Below are positions 47,110-55,480 of a stretch of DNA of 64,000 nucleotides, one piece after another. Numbering within the stretch: position 1 is the stretch's first letter; each line of letters begins with the position of its first letter. Location: contig JACRMQ010000005.1 of NCBI GenBank assembly GCA_016214905.1, positions 159,337 to 223,336 on the forward strand. Direction: 5' to 3'. The notes below the pieces were generated by a model that saw nothing but the letters and a program-made list of their open reading frames with translations, was not told the origin of the DNA and ran no database searches. The translations under genes and the position numbers were made by a program. This DNA is from Ignavibacteriales bacterium. GTDB taxonomy: Bacteria; Bacteroidota; Ignavibacteria; UBA10030; SZUA-254.

Positions 47110-49533
47110 TTATTCTTTAATGTTAGCTTCCTGAATATTTATTATAGCATCTTTAATTTGATCTTCCAATTTTCTATTTTTTTCGATCGTCAATCGTTTT
47201 TTGAGCGGTTCAATTGAACGCTCGTCCCCGATTTTTTTAAACCCCCTTATAACCGCTGACCTGACTTCACGACTTGGGTCATTGATTAAATTCAAAAACA
47301 AGAAGAAAACATCTTCCCGTTCCTTCCAGCGCTCAATTAAAATGTCGAGAGCTGTAACGCGTAAATTATGTTCAACACCGTATTTTGTTTGAGAAATGAT
47401 GCTATCAAGTATATTATCATCAGTCCGCTCACCAAGCAACCGCAAGGCCGTCTGACGAATTATTTCGGAATGAGAGTTTCTCGCCATTGCTTCCGATAGA
47501 TATTTTGCGGCGTGCGATGTATCTACCTTTACAAGAGAACGAAGTGCTGTTGCTGCCACAAGATAACTTGAGTCGTTTACAAAAGCATATCGAAGAGTGT
47601 TGACCACCTTCTCATCCCGATATTGTCCAAGCGCTCCTATACTCGCGCGTCGCACACGCGAATCTATATCTCCATACGCCGTAATTAAAGTGTCGATGAC
47701 AAACGGCAGTTTTGCTTCGCCCAATGCCCACAACGCATCTTCGCGGACTGCCCAAAACCGATCGCTTAACGCCGCATCTGCTAAAACCTTCGCAACTGCT
47801 TCGTTGCTTACATACCATCGCAATTCGTCTATCGCAAGCAGCCGGTCTACTCCCGCTTCCACATTCTTTAATTGATATATCCATTGTTCAAGCGGTTTTT
47901 CAAAATGAATCTTTTTTAGAATTTTACTTCCACGGTCGAATATGATGAGTTGCGGTTCCTGATACGCGTCGAATGAAAAAACCTCTTCCTTCTTTTCTAT
48001 CATCACTCGATATATTGTTGGCGAACCGTGCAACCATATTTCGATATCGACAGGAACACGGAATAATCCTGTCAATGAATCTGTTTTCTGAATCTGTTTG
48101 ATATTGAGAATTACTTTCCGCGATTCTTTATCCCATCTCGTTGTTATATCGAATTCCGGACATCCCGCTTTGTAAATCCATTGATCAAAAAACCAATGTA
48201 AATTGTATCCGGTTGCTTCTTCAATTGCATTTTTAAAATCATTTGTCTCAACCGACCGAAACGCATTTCTTTCCGTGTAAAGTTTTATCGATTTGAAAAA
48301 TAACTCATCTCCAAGAAAATCGCGCAGCATATTGAGCACAACCGCACCCTTACCGTATATCCGCGAATCGAATAAGTCCATCGGATAATTATACTTGTTG
48401 CACACCATCGGTCGCTTGCGATCTCCATCGTCAAGATTCCGCAGACCCGTTTGTGCCTCCATCAAACTTTTTTCGGCTTCATCTTTGCCAAGTGAATATT
48501 CGCGGTATAAATTTTCAAAATATGTGGCGAACCCTTCGTTCAGCCATGCATGTGACCAGTCTTTACAGGTAATCATATCACCGTACCATTGGTGGACAAG
48601 TTCATGGGCAACAAGTCCGTCGCTGGGGAAATCAAGATGCGCGCGTGCATCGTGAATCGTTTTATCTGTTAAAGTCACAACGCTCGTATTCTCCATACCG
48701 CCGAACATGAATTCGTCAACAACCACATGTCCGAATTTCTCCCACGGGTAAATAATTCCAGTTTCCTTTTCGAAAAATTTTATCATCTTCGGAACATTTT
48801 GAAAAGATCGTACGGCATTTTGCTTTTGTTCGGGATAAACGTAATTACTGATTGGAAGATCTCCGTATAAATCTTTCACTTCAGCGTAATCACACACTGC
48901 AAGTGAAATAAGATAAGATGGGTGCGGTTTCGCCTCAAACCAGTGATATGTTGTTGTGTGCATCGCCGGATTATTTTTCGCTTCGATCAGCTTTCCGTTG
49001 CTGACTGCCGTAAACTTTTCGTTGACCGTCACAATCATCTCGCTTGTTGCCCTGTCGTTCGGCGAATCATAGCATGGAAACCAATAATGATTATCCTCAG
49101 CCGCCCCCTGCGACCAAACCTGTTCGTGTTTATTTGGATAACCGCTATCAGGTGAGACAAAATACAATCCCTTTTGTGGAGATGTTACGGAATAAGATAT
49201 CGTAAGCGTCAGCGTGTCGGCACAACCATACATTTTATTCAGAAATACCGTCAGCGAATCGGCGCTTTGATTAAACCGCAGTTGTGAACCGCCGATTCTC
49301 ACCGACGCAACCGACGATTCAGGCGCATTGATCATCAGCATTTCCGTCGCTGGTCTTAGTGGAACCAAACGGATTGATGTTTCCCCCGAACAACTTTTAT
49401 TTTTCTCATCGATGGTAATATTTAATTTATAATGAAGCACATCGTAAGAACGGTCGCGTGTGAAATGTTCGGGCTGTCCGAATAGATTTGGTGTTAAACA
49501 GATGAATAACAAAGTGAATAAATATTTTCTCAT
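47110..49533 (-). CDS. M1-family aminopeptidase with C-terminal HEAT repeats
   Basis: 807 residues from the ATG at 49533, chosen because TGAGG lies 7 bases upstream and the chain then begins with a signal peptide (MRKYLFTLLFICLTPNLFGQ). An ATG at 49545 also overlaps the rlmN stop. N-terminal beta-saddle domain, exopeptidase motif FGGMENTSVVTL (GAMEN type), and zinc site VAHELVHQWYGD near 307 with the second Glu in LNEGFATYFE. The last ~250 residues carry HEAT-like repeats (e.g. RVRRASIGALGQYRDE, REVRSAVIRGFKKIGDE), not the usual ERAP1-like domain. An exported zinc aminopeptidase. Confidence 0.92.
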   Translation of the reverse strand: MRKYLFTLLFICLTPNLFGQPEHFTRDRSYDVLHYKLNITIDEKNKSCSGETSIRLVPLRPATEMLMINAPESSVASVRIGGSQLRFNQSADSLTVFLNKMYGCADTLTLTISYSVTSPQKGLYFVSPDSGYPNKHEQVWSQGAAEDNHYWFPCYDSPNDRATSEMIVTVNEKFTAVSNGKLIEAKNNPAMHTTTYHWFEAKPHPSYLISLAVCDYAEVKDLYGDLPISNYVYPEQKQNAVRSFQNVPKMIKFFEKETGIIYPWEKFGHVVVDEFMFGGMENTSVVTLTDKTIHDARAHLDFPSDGLVAHELVHQWYGDMITCKDWSHAWLNEGFATYFENLYREYSLGKDEAEKSLMEAQTGLRNLDDGDRKRPMVCNKYNYPMDLFDSRIYGKGAVVLNMLRDFLGDELFFKSIKLYTERNAFRSVETNDFKNAIEEATGYNLHWFFDQWIYKAGCPEFDITTRWDKESRKVILNIKQIQKTDSLTGLFRVPVDIEIWLHGSPTIYRVMIEKKEEVFSFDAYQEPQLIIFDRGSKILKKIHFEKPLEQWIYQLKNVEAGVDRLLAIDELRWYVSNEAVAKVLADAALSDRFWAVREDALWALGEAKLPFVIDTLITAYGDIDSRVRRASIGALGQYRDEKVVNTLRYAFVNDSSYLVAATALRSLVKVDTSHAAKYLSEAMARNSHSEIIRQTALRLLGERTDDNILDSIISQTKYGVEHNLRVTALDILIERWKEREDVFFLFLNLINDPSREVRSAVIRGFKKIGDERSIEPLKKRLTIEKNRKLEDQIKDAIINIQEANIKE

Positions 49534-49541
49534 CGTTAACC

Positions 49542-50630
49542 TCATTGCATTTTCCGGATTTTCTTCGTTCCAACAACAAGCTGTCCGCATGCGGCGTTTA
49601 TATCTTTACCGGCACTGCTTCTGGCAAAAACGGTAACATGATTTTTCCTCAACGTTTCTATGAACTTTTCAGAGCTCTCTTTTGATGATGGTTTTAAACG
49701 GATAGACGATTTTATCCCCCGTGTAATTTCATTGTCGTGGAATGGAATAATATTTACCTTGCACGGAATTCTATTCGATAGCTGGATCAAATGCCTTGCA
49801 TCTTCAAACCGATCGTTGACACCGTCGAAAAGTATATATTCAAAAGTGGGGCGAAGTCTTGTTTTCTTGTAATAATATTGGATTGATTCAATGAGATCAG
49901 TCAGCGGATGTTTTTTCGCGATAGGCATTATTTCTTTTCTAACTTTATCATCTAACGAATGAAGTGAAATCGCGAGCTTCATTTTCCGTTTTTCATCCGC
50001 GATCTGTTTTATCTGCGGAACCAGCCCGACGGTGGAGACAATAATCCGCCGCGCGGCAATATCCATTCCGGTCGAAATGATTTCAATAGATTTCATCACG
50101 TTGTCGTAATTCAAAAACGGCTCGCCCATTCCCATGTAAACCAAATTTGTAATTTTCTTCCCTATATCTTTTTTAACCGCAATCAGTTGATCTATAATTT
50201 CCCCCGCAGTTAAATTTCTATCCAATCCCATAGTTCCTGTTGCGCAGAACTTACAATCAAGCGGACACCCGACCTGAGTTGAGACGCAGAGTGTTAATCT
50301 TTTTATCTCTTCTTCCGACTCTTCAAACTTGATGACCGAAGGAATCAGAACGCTTTCAATATTTTTGCCGTCAGATAATCCGATTAAATATTTAATTGTC
50401 CCGTCGGATGATTTTTGAGATTCAATTATTTCAATCTTTCCAATATTTACAATGGAGCTTAATTTCTCGCGAAGTGCTTTTGATATTGATGTCATTTCAT
50501 CAAAAGTTGCCGCTTCTTTAGAATACAGCCATTCAAACAACTGTTTGCCCCGAAATTTGCTTTCGCCATTTGAAACGGCGAATTCCTCCAATTCTTTAAG
50601 CGTTAGACCCTTGAGGTTAATTTTATCCAT
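49542..50630 (-). CDS. rlmN: 23S rRNA A2503 / tRNA A37 C2-methyltransferase RlmN
   Basis: 362 residues from the ATG at 50630, which removes a 13-residue upstream extension in the open frame. Radical SAM cluster motif CPLDCKFCATGTMG, SAM-binding MGMGEPFLNYDNV, and the C-terminal Cys in GKDINAACGQL that carries the methyl intermediate. It methylates A2503 of 23S rRNA and A37 of some tRNAs. Its stop overlaps the possible upstream start of the M1 peptidase gene. Confidence 0.95.
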   Translation of the reverse strand: MDKINLKGLTLKELEEFAVSNGESKFRGKQLFEWLYSKEAATFDEMTSISKALREKLSSIVNIGKIEIIESQKSSDGTIKYLIGLSDGKNIESVLIPSVIKFEESEEEIKRLTLCVSTQVGCPLDCKFCATGTMGLDRNLTAGEIIDQLIAVKKDIGKKITNLVYMGMGEPFLNYDNVMKSIEIISTGMDIAARRIIVSTVGLVPQIKQIADEKRKMKLAISLHSLDDKVRKEIMPIAKKHPLTDLIESIQYYYKKTRLRPTFEYILFDGVNDRFEDARHLIQLSNRIPCKVNIIPFHDNEITRGIKSSIRLKPSSKESSEKFIETLRKNHVTVFARSSAGKDINAACGQLVVGTKKIRKMQ

Positions 50631-50926
50631 AACGATGTACAATGTAAGAAATGAGACGAAGGGTTGCAAAAACCGGATTTGAGGTTTAAAATATTTTTGG
50701 GTACATTAACCAATATATTTTAGGATGAATTCTTCGTGTGGTTTGGTAAAAAAATATTACACGAAGAAACACGAAGGTTTAAAAATGCAGGGTTGGAGTT
50801 ACAAATCGGTTAGATAGAAGTAATCAGAAATATTATAAAACATATTCGGAAGAACGCACTAGGTACAAACATTTTATACCACTAACAGTTTATTAGATAC
50901 CAACAATCGTAGGAGAAAATTTGATT
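50631..50926. repeat. Intergenic with TTCTTCGTGT/ACACGAAGAA repeat
   Basis: About 300 bases between divergent genes rlmN and the membrane-protein gene. It contains TTCTTCGTGT (50730-50739) and ACACGAAGAA (50759-50768), an inverted pair belonging to a CACGAAG repeat also present at 62591-62638. AGGAG at 50911-50915 is the ribosome-binding site of the next gene. No other feature seen. Confidence 0.55.
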
Positions 50927-51610
50927 ATGGAACAAATTAGGGATAAGAACAGAATAGTGGATAAATTAGACTCTGACGGAATCCAACTTGCTATGAAATT
51001 GCTAGATTTAGTCATTAGGAGAATTGAACAACACGAGACACAGTCAGAACAACGAGTTAAATTATTTCTTACCTTGGGATCAGGAAGTATTGCTTTTCTC
51101 ACTATATTTGCTCGTTTCGGTGGACAGCCAGACACTATTAACTTTTGGACTACTCTAGTTGTCCTATTTGTTCTTCTTATCTTCGGTCTTGAAACTATGC
51201 ATAGTTTAATTTGGCAAATAATTTACGTTCGGTCAAACTCCAAGCTTGATTCAATCCTCCGAGCAACTTTGGCTAAACAATATCAATTCGTTTCAACTTA
51301 CAACTATATCATTGATGAATCAGAAAACCTTCGAAGTAAGCCAACCGGGTGGAGAAGAAGAATTCGAGGCAGTTTGACCGAATTCATGTATATTGCAAAT
51401 AGCTTAATCGTTTCAGGGATTGTAATAATGTTTTTCTGGGGAATTGGTGTATTATACTCATTTATAGTTTGTGGAATCACATTCATAATGTTCACAATCG
51501 TGCAGTATTTCTATTCTAAGTGGATGAAAAATATTATTCCAATAGAGTGGGCATTAGAATCTCACAAAGAATTCTCCAATATACAAGATGATCTCAGATC
51601 AATGCAATAA
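50927..51610 (+). CDS. Four-helix membrane protein of unknown function
   Basis: About 227 residues. Cytoplasmic N-terminal helix rich in charged residues, two membrane helices (about 45-90), a polar middle, and two further membrane helices (about 155-200). It resembles SLATT-type two-helix membrane effectors only in layout; I cannot assign a family. Start uncertain: ATG at 50927 (11 bases after AGGAG) or TTG at 50921 (5 bases after). It is AT-rich, stands alone, and lies next to several small accessory genes. Confidence 0.65.
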   Translation: MEQIRDKNRIVDKLDSDGIQLAMKLLDLVIRRIEQHETQSEQRVKLFLTLGSGSIAFLTIFARFGGQPDTINFWTTLVVLFVLLIFGLETMHSLIWQIIYVRSNSKLDSILRATLAKQYQFVSTYNYIIDESENLRSKPTGWRRRIRGSLTEFMYIANSLIVSGIVIMFFWGIGVLYSFIVCGITFIMFTIVQYFYSKWMKNIIPIEWALESHKEFSNIQDDLRSMQ

Positions 51611-51697
51611 AGTTATTAAAAATCAATTATCAATCCAACCACAATCCACAAGACAACTAATATTATATCAAATAAATCAAAGAAATTATAATATGTA

Positions 51698-52135
51698 ATG
51701 AAAACAACTGATAAATCAATTATCGTAGAACAAGTCTTTAACTCATCCATTAAATCTGTTTGGAATGCCATAACAGAAATCAGTCAAATGCGGCAATGGT
51801 ATTTTGAAAACATTCCCGTATTTAAACCTGAAGTAGGGTTTGAGACTCAATTTAATATAAAAAGCGAAGAGAGAAATTTTTTGCACATCTGGAAAGTTGT
51901 TGAAGTCCAGCCGCTGAAAATGATAAAATATATATGGACATTCAAAGGTTATGCAGGCAAATCGACAACAAACTTTGAACTGTTTAAAGAAAATAATCAA
52001 ACAAAATTACGGCTTACGGTAGATGTTCTGGAAAATTTTCCTGAAGATATTCCCGAATTTAAAAGAGAAAGCTGTATTTCGGGCTGGAATTATTTCATCA
52101 ATAATAGACTTAAAATTTATTTAAATAGTAAATGA
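51698..52135 (+). CDS. SRPBCC (AHSA1-like) domain protein
   Basis: 145 residues of the START/Bet v1-like fold, AHSA1/CalC subfamily: starts with VEQVFNSSIKSVWNAITE, then MRQWYFENIPVF, and the C-terminal helix CISGWNYFINNRLKIYL. Usually a small ligand-binding or stress-related cytoplasmic protein. No partner is evident; a cupin gene follows 48 bases later. Confidence 0.82.
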   Translation: MKTTDKSIIVEQVFNSSIKSVWNAITEISQMRQWYFENIPVFKPEVGFETQFNIKSEERNFLHIWKVVEVQPLKMIKYIWTFKGYAGKSTTNFELFKENNQTKLRLTVDVLENFPEDIPEFKRESCISGWNYFINNRLKIYLNSK

Positions 52136-52183
52136 ATAGCGTATAACCGGCACCTTAATACTGCGCTATAAAAGGATAAGGAA

Positions 52184-52555
52184 ATGAGAAAAGTTGTAAA
52201 TATTGAAAAGTGTTTCGAAAAATTTAATGACACTTTTTCTCCAAAAATTGTTGGAACTGCCAATGATCAAAATATCATGGTCGCCAGATTAGAAGGCGAT
52301 AAAGTTCCCTGGCATACACACGATAAAGAAGATGAAATGTTTTTTGTTTTCGATGGTGTTCTGGATATTTTCGAAAAGGATAAAAATGTTACTCTTAATA
52401 GTAGTGAATTTTATGTAGTTCCTAAAGGCGTTGAACACAGGGTTGTTCCCCGAGGGCATGTTAAACTGATCTTGATTGAACCGAAAGATATAGCCCATAC
52501 CGGAAACGTGAAGGCGGAAATAACAAAGAGTAGTTTTGAAATACTGGATATTTAG
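52184..52555 (+). CDS. Cupin-domain protein
   Basis: 123 residues, single conserved cupin barrel. Metal-binding motif one WHTHDKEDEMFFV (His, His, Glu) and motif two FYVVPKGVEHRVVP (final His) are intact. Small stand-alone cupins act as isomerases, dioxygenases or sensors; specificity is unknown. AAGGA precedes the ATG. Confidence 0.85.
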   Translation: MRKVVNIEKCFEKFNDTFSPKIVGTANDQNIMVARLEGDKVPWHTHDKEDEMFFVFDGVLDIFEKDKNVTLNSSEFYVVPKGVEHRVVPRGHVKLILIEPKDIAHTGNVKAEITKSSFEILDI

Positions 52556-52647
52556 ATTTTGTTCGGTTTCGCTTTTGTGTGACTTACAACGGTTTAGTAT
52601 ATTTTGATAGTGATCAGAGCATCAGAGAATGGAATAAGGAGAGTCTT

Positions 52648-53208
52648 ATGAAAGAAATTACAATTATGATATTAGTAATCCTTCTCACTTCTTGCAAGGA
52701 TGCCACGGTCGATATTGTAAACCAGAGTCAACATGAGATGTATTTTGAAATCGAATTCATCAATTTTGCATGGGTGCCTACTTACCAAGGGACAATGATT
52801 GATCAAGATGGACGCGTCTATTCTTACAATCCGGGGAAAAGTGGTGCGCCTGTCCTCTATCATGCTGATGGCTATTACACTGAACGAGAATTGTGGTCAA
52901 AATATCAACGCGCCAAAACATATCTTGGTAATATTATAAAAGACAGTCTTAAAAATCGATATGAATTGGCAGCGCAAGTAATAATTAATGATTTTTCTGA
53001 CACTACGTGTGGTGGTACCGATATGGGAAGCTTAGAATATTCGGTATATATTTACAAACCACAGATAGGTAAATATCAAAAAATCGTCTTGGACCATGAT
53101 GGTGATTGTACTTTCTACAACAAATCAGAAAGCGCAATAAACTTAGCAGCCTGGTTGAAAAAATCATTATCATCACCCCACCAGCAACAAGGGCTGACTA
53201 TTAAGTAA
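52648..53208 (+). CDS. Lipoprotein of unknown function
   Basis: 186 residues from the ATG at 52648, chosen for AAGGAGA (52636-52642) upstream and the immediate lipoprotein signal MKEITIMILVILLTSC. The mature part is mixed alpha/beta with conserved-looking blocks (YSYNPGKSGAPVLYHADG, DTTCGGTDMGSLEYSVYIY). No family recognised. An upstream in-frame ATG at 52579 would bury the signal peptide and is rejected. Confidence 0.7.
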   Translation: MKEITIMILVILLTSCKDATVDIVNQSQHEMYFEIEFINFAWVPTYQGTMIDQDGRVYSYNPGKSGAPVLYHADGYYTERELWSKYQRAKTYLGNIIKDSLKNRYELAAQVIINDFSDTTCGGTDMGSLEYSVYIYKPQIGKYQKIVLDHDGDCTFYNKSESAINLAAWLKKSLSSPHQQQGLTIK

Positions 53209-53272
53209 CAAAAGAAGTCATTCCGAATTTGGTTTGGAATTTGAACATAGCAAAACAACTTGCTTTGCATAG

Positions 53273-53323
53273 ATGCTGAAACCCGCCTGCCAAAGCGAAG
53301 CGGCGGGCAGGTAAATTCAGCAT
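53273..53323. repeat. Composite REP-like palindrome
   Basis: Outer arms ATGCTGAA (53273-53280) and TTCAGCAT (53316-53323) enclose a GC-rich CCCGCCTGCC ... GGCGGGCAGG inner structure. It shares the CCTGCC/GGCAGG core with the palindrome at 26110-26128. A dispersed extragenic repeat between the lipoprotein and OmpA genes. Confidence 0.75.
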
Positions 53324-53418
53324 GACCATGGACTTTTTGGACAACCCCTCGGCAAGCGTTCGATTGAGCTTACGCCGAAGTTTTGGAATAAACTATTTTA
53401 ACATTTAAGGAGAGTATT

Positions 53419-54246
53419 ATGAAAAAGTTATCAGTGTTGTTGTTCTTGGCAATTTTTATTTTGTCTTCCATTTCCTTCGCACAGGAACCGGATAAGGAGG
53501 GATCGAAGGACCATCCGTTGCTTTCAAGAATTCCCAACTATTACATCAGTGAACAGATAAATAAAGATTTCGACAGCTACACATCGCCGTACATCGATAA
53601 GGACAATGTTTGGGAAGGAAAACTGACTCAAACAAATTACACCGCTCAGGAAGGAAGCAAAGAGTTAAGTTTTATCCAGATAGTGAGAAATTATGAAAAT
53701 GCCGTCAAGAAATTAGGCGGGAAAATTTTGTTATCCGAAACACGCATATTAAACGCTAAGATAGAAAAGAACAAAGCCGCTACATACGTGAGCGTTGAGG
53801 CGTTTAACGATGGAAGAGAATACACGTTGATCATCGTGGAAAACAAACCGATGGAAGATGAAGTTACTATTGATGCCGCATCTTTGAGTAAAGGTATTTC
53901 TGAAACAGGAAAGATTGCCGTGTACGGAATTTACTTTGACGTGGGCAAATCGGATATTAAACCGGAATCCAAACCAACGATAGATGAAATAGTAAAAATG
54001 CTGAAGCAAAACTCCAAGCTGAAACTTTTTGTCGTTGGACATACGGATATCGACGGCTCTTTGGAATCGAATATGAAATTATCATCCGACCGCGCCGCTT
54101 CGGTTGTTAAAGCATTAATTGAAAATGGAATACAGGCATCAAGGTTAAAATCAAACGGAGTCGGACCTTACTGCCCGATCGAAAGCAATCATACCGAAGA
54201 AGGCAAAGCAAAGAACCGCAGAGTCGAATTGGTGGAAATGTTTTAA
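53419..54246 (+). CDS. OmpA-domain outer-membrane protein
   Basis: 275 residues. Signal peptide (cleavage near SFAQ-EP), a ~130-residue N-terminal domain of unassigned type, and an OmpA/MotB peptidoglycan-binding domain (about 165-275): YGIYFDVGKSDIKPESKPTI, VVGHTDIDGSLESNMKLSSDRA, and the closing NRRVEL. Anchors the envelope to peptidoglycan. AAGGAGA lies before the ATG. Confidence 0.9.
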   Translation: MKKLSVLLFLAIFILSSISFAQEPDKEGSKDHPLLSRIPNYYISEQINKDFDSYTSPYIDKDNVWEGKLTQTNYTAQEGSKELSFIQIVRNYENAVKKLGGKILLSETRILNAKIEKNKAATYVSVEAFNDGREYTLIIVENKPMEDEVTIDAASLSKGISETGKIAVYGIYFDVGKSDIKPESKPTIDEIVKMLKQNSKLKLFVVGHTDIDGSLESNMKLSSDRAASVVKALIENGIQASRLKSNGVGPYCPIESNHTEEGKAKNRRVELVEMF

Positions 54247-54518
54247 GCAAGTAACCACGTGCGACTCACCTCCAGTGTTAGTGCTTCATTGAAGGTGAGT
54301 CGCACATTAGATACCGAAGGTTTACCTTATTAAGGTCGGGAGATAATCTCCCTCCCAGAATTAAAGTTGAGCTATCAATCCCTCTCCATTTTTTAGGGAG
54401 AGGATCATAACTCATACTTCATCCTTCACCCTTCATCCTTCATCATTTTGATTATTACCAAACTATTATTTAATTATTAATCATTATACAATAAAGTTCT
54501 TCACATTACGGTAAAACC
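54247..54518. repeat. Intergenic cluster of four repeat elements
   Basis: GTGCGACTCACCT (54259-54271)/AGGTGAGTCGCAC (54293-54305), a perfect 13-bp inverted repeat; GGGAGAT-A-ATCTCCC (54338-54352); CCTCTCC/GGAGAGG (54381-54403); and a CTTCATCC array at 54415-54447 like the arms of the four-helix-bundle cassette at 21.6-22.1 kb. No gene. The first hairpin could also end the OmpA transcript. Confidence 0.7.
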
Positions 54519-55463
54519 ATGAAAGTTATTGAACATCTGAAAGCTAAATCGGGAATTGGATTCAGCTTCGAAATCATTCCCCCATCAAGGGGCAGTTGCG
54601 GACAGGATATAATAGATATCGTTGAAAAGCTTGTGCCTCTTAAACCGGCTTTCATCGACGTGACAAGCCATTCAGCGGAAGCCCTTTACGAAGAAAACGA
54701 CGACGGCTCTATCCTGCGTCGGATCAGGCGTAAACGTCCCGGGACTATCGGTATCTGCGGTGTTATACAAAATCGTTTCAACATCGATACGGTTGCGCAT
54801 ATTCTATCACGCGGATTCACGAAAGAAGAAACCGAAGATGCGCTTATCGAGTTGAATTATCTCGGCATCCACAACATCATGGCGCTCCGCGGCGATGAAC
54901 CGAATTACAAAAAAGATATCGCCAAAGACCGCACCGTCAATCTTTACACAAGCGATCTTGTTAAACAGGTAAGAGATTTAGGAAAAGGAAAATATTTAGG
55001 AAAATTTTTAAATTCCCAACCGCTTAACTTTTGTGTCGGCGTCGCGGGATATCCCGAAAAACATTACGAATCGCCGAACATCAAAACCGATATTTCTCAC
55101 CTTAAGAAAAAGATCGATGCGGGTGCTGAATATATAATCACTCAAATGTTCTTCGATAATCAGGTCTATTATAAATTTGTCAAGAACTGCACGGCAGCGG
55201 GAATCAAGGTACCGATCGTTCCCGGGCTTAAAATCATCAACAGTTCAAAACAACTTGAATCGATTCCGAAAAAATTTCATGTCGATTTACCTGAAGAGCT
55301 TGTCGATGAAATTCAAAAACATCCCGGCAGAGCGAAAGAAATCGGTATCGAATGGGGAATCACACAAAGCCGCGATCTGATTAAGCAAGGATTCAAGCAT
55401 CTTCACTTTTTCATAATGGATGATGCCAGCTCGATCATTAAAATAATTCAACAGATCTCTTAA
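54519..55463 (+). CDS. metF: 5,10-Methylenetetrahydrofolate reductase
   Basis: 314 residues, TIM-barrel MTHFR family. N-terminal [11 protein letters not shown] with the catalytic Glu, ALRGDEPNY, and [11 protein letters not shown] are readable. Reduces methylene-THF to methyl-THF, using a reduced flavin, and supplies the methyl donor for MetH, encoded 17 bases downstream. The domain arrangement is complete and the length normal. Confidence 0.95.
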   Translation: MKVIEHLKAKSGIGFSFEIIPPSRGSCGQDIIDIVEKLVPLKPAFIDVTSHSAEALYEENDDGSILRRIRRKRPGTIGICGVIQNRFNIDTVAHILSRGFTKEETEDALIELNYLGIHNIMALRGDEPNYKKDIAKDRTVNLYTSDLVKQVRDLGKGKYLGKFLNSQPLNFCVGVAGYPEKHYESPNIKTDISHLKKKIDAGAEYIITQMFFDNQVYYKFVKNCTAAGIKVPIVPGLKIINSSKQLESIPKKFHVDLPEELVDEIQKHPGRAKEIGIEWGITQSRDLIKQGFKHLHFFIMDDASSIIKIIQQIS

Positions 55464-55480
55464 CCACCGGTAATTTTCTT

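Noticed and set aside
55464..55480. Cobalamin riboswitch upstream of metH
   Set aside because: Only 17 bases separate metF from metH and no B12-box-like sequence was seen upstream of metF either.
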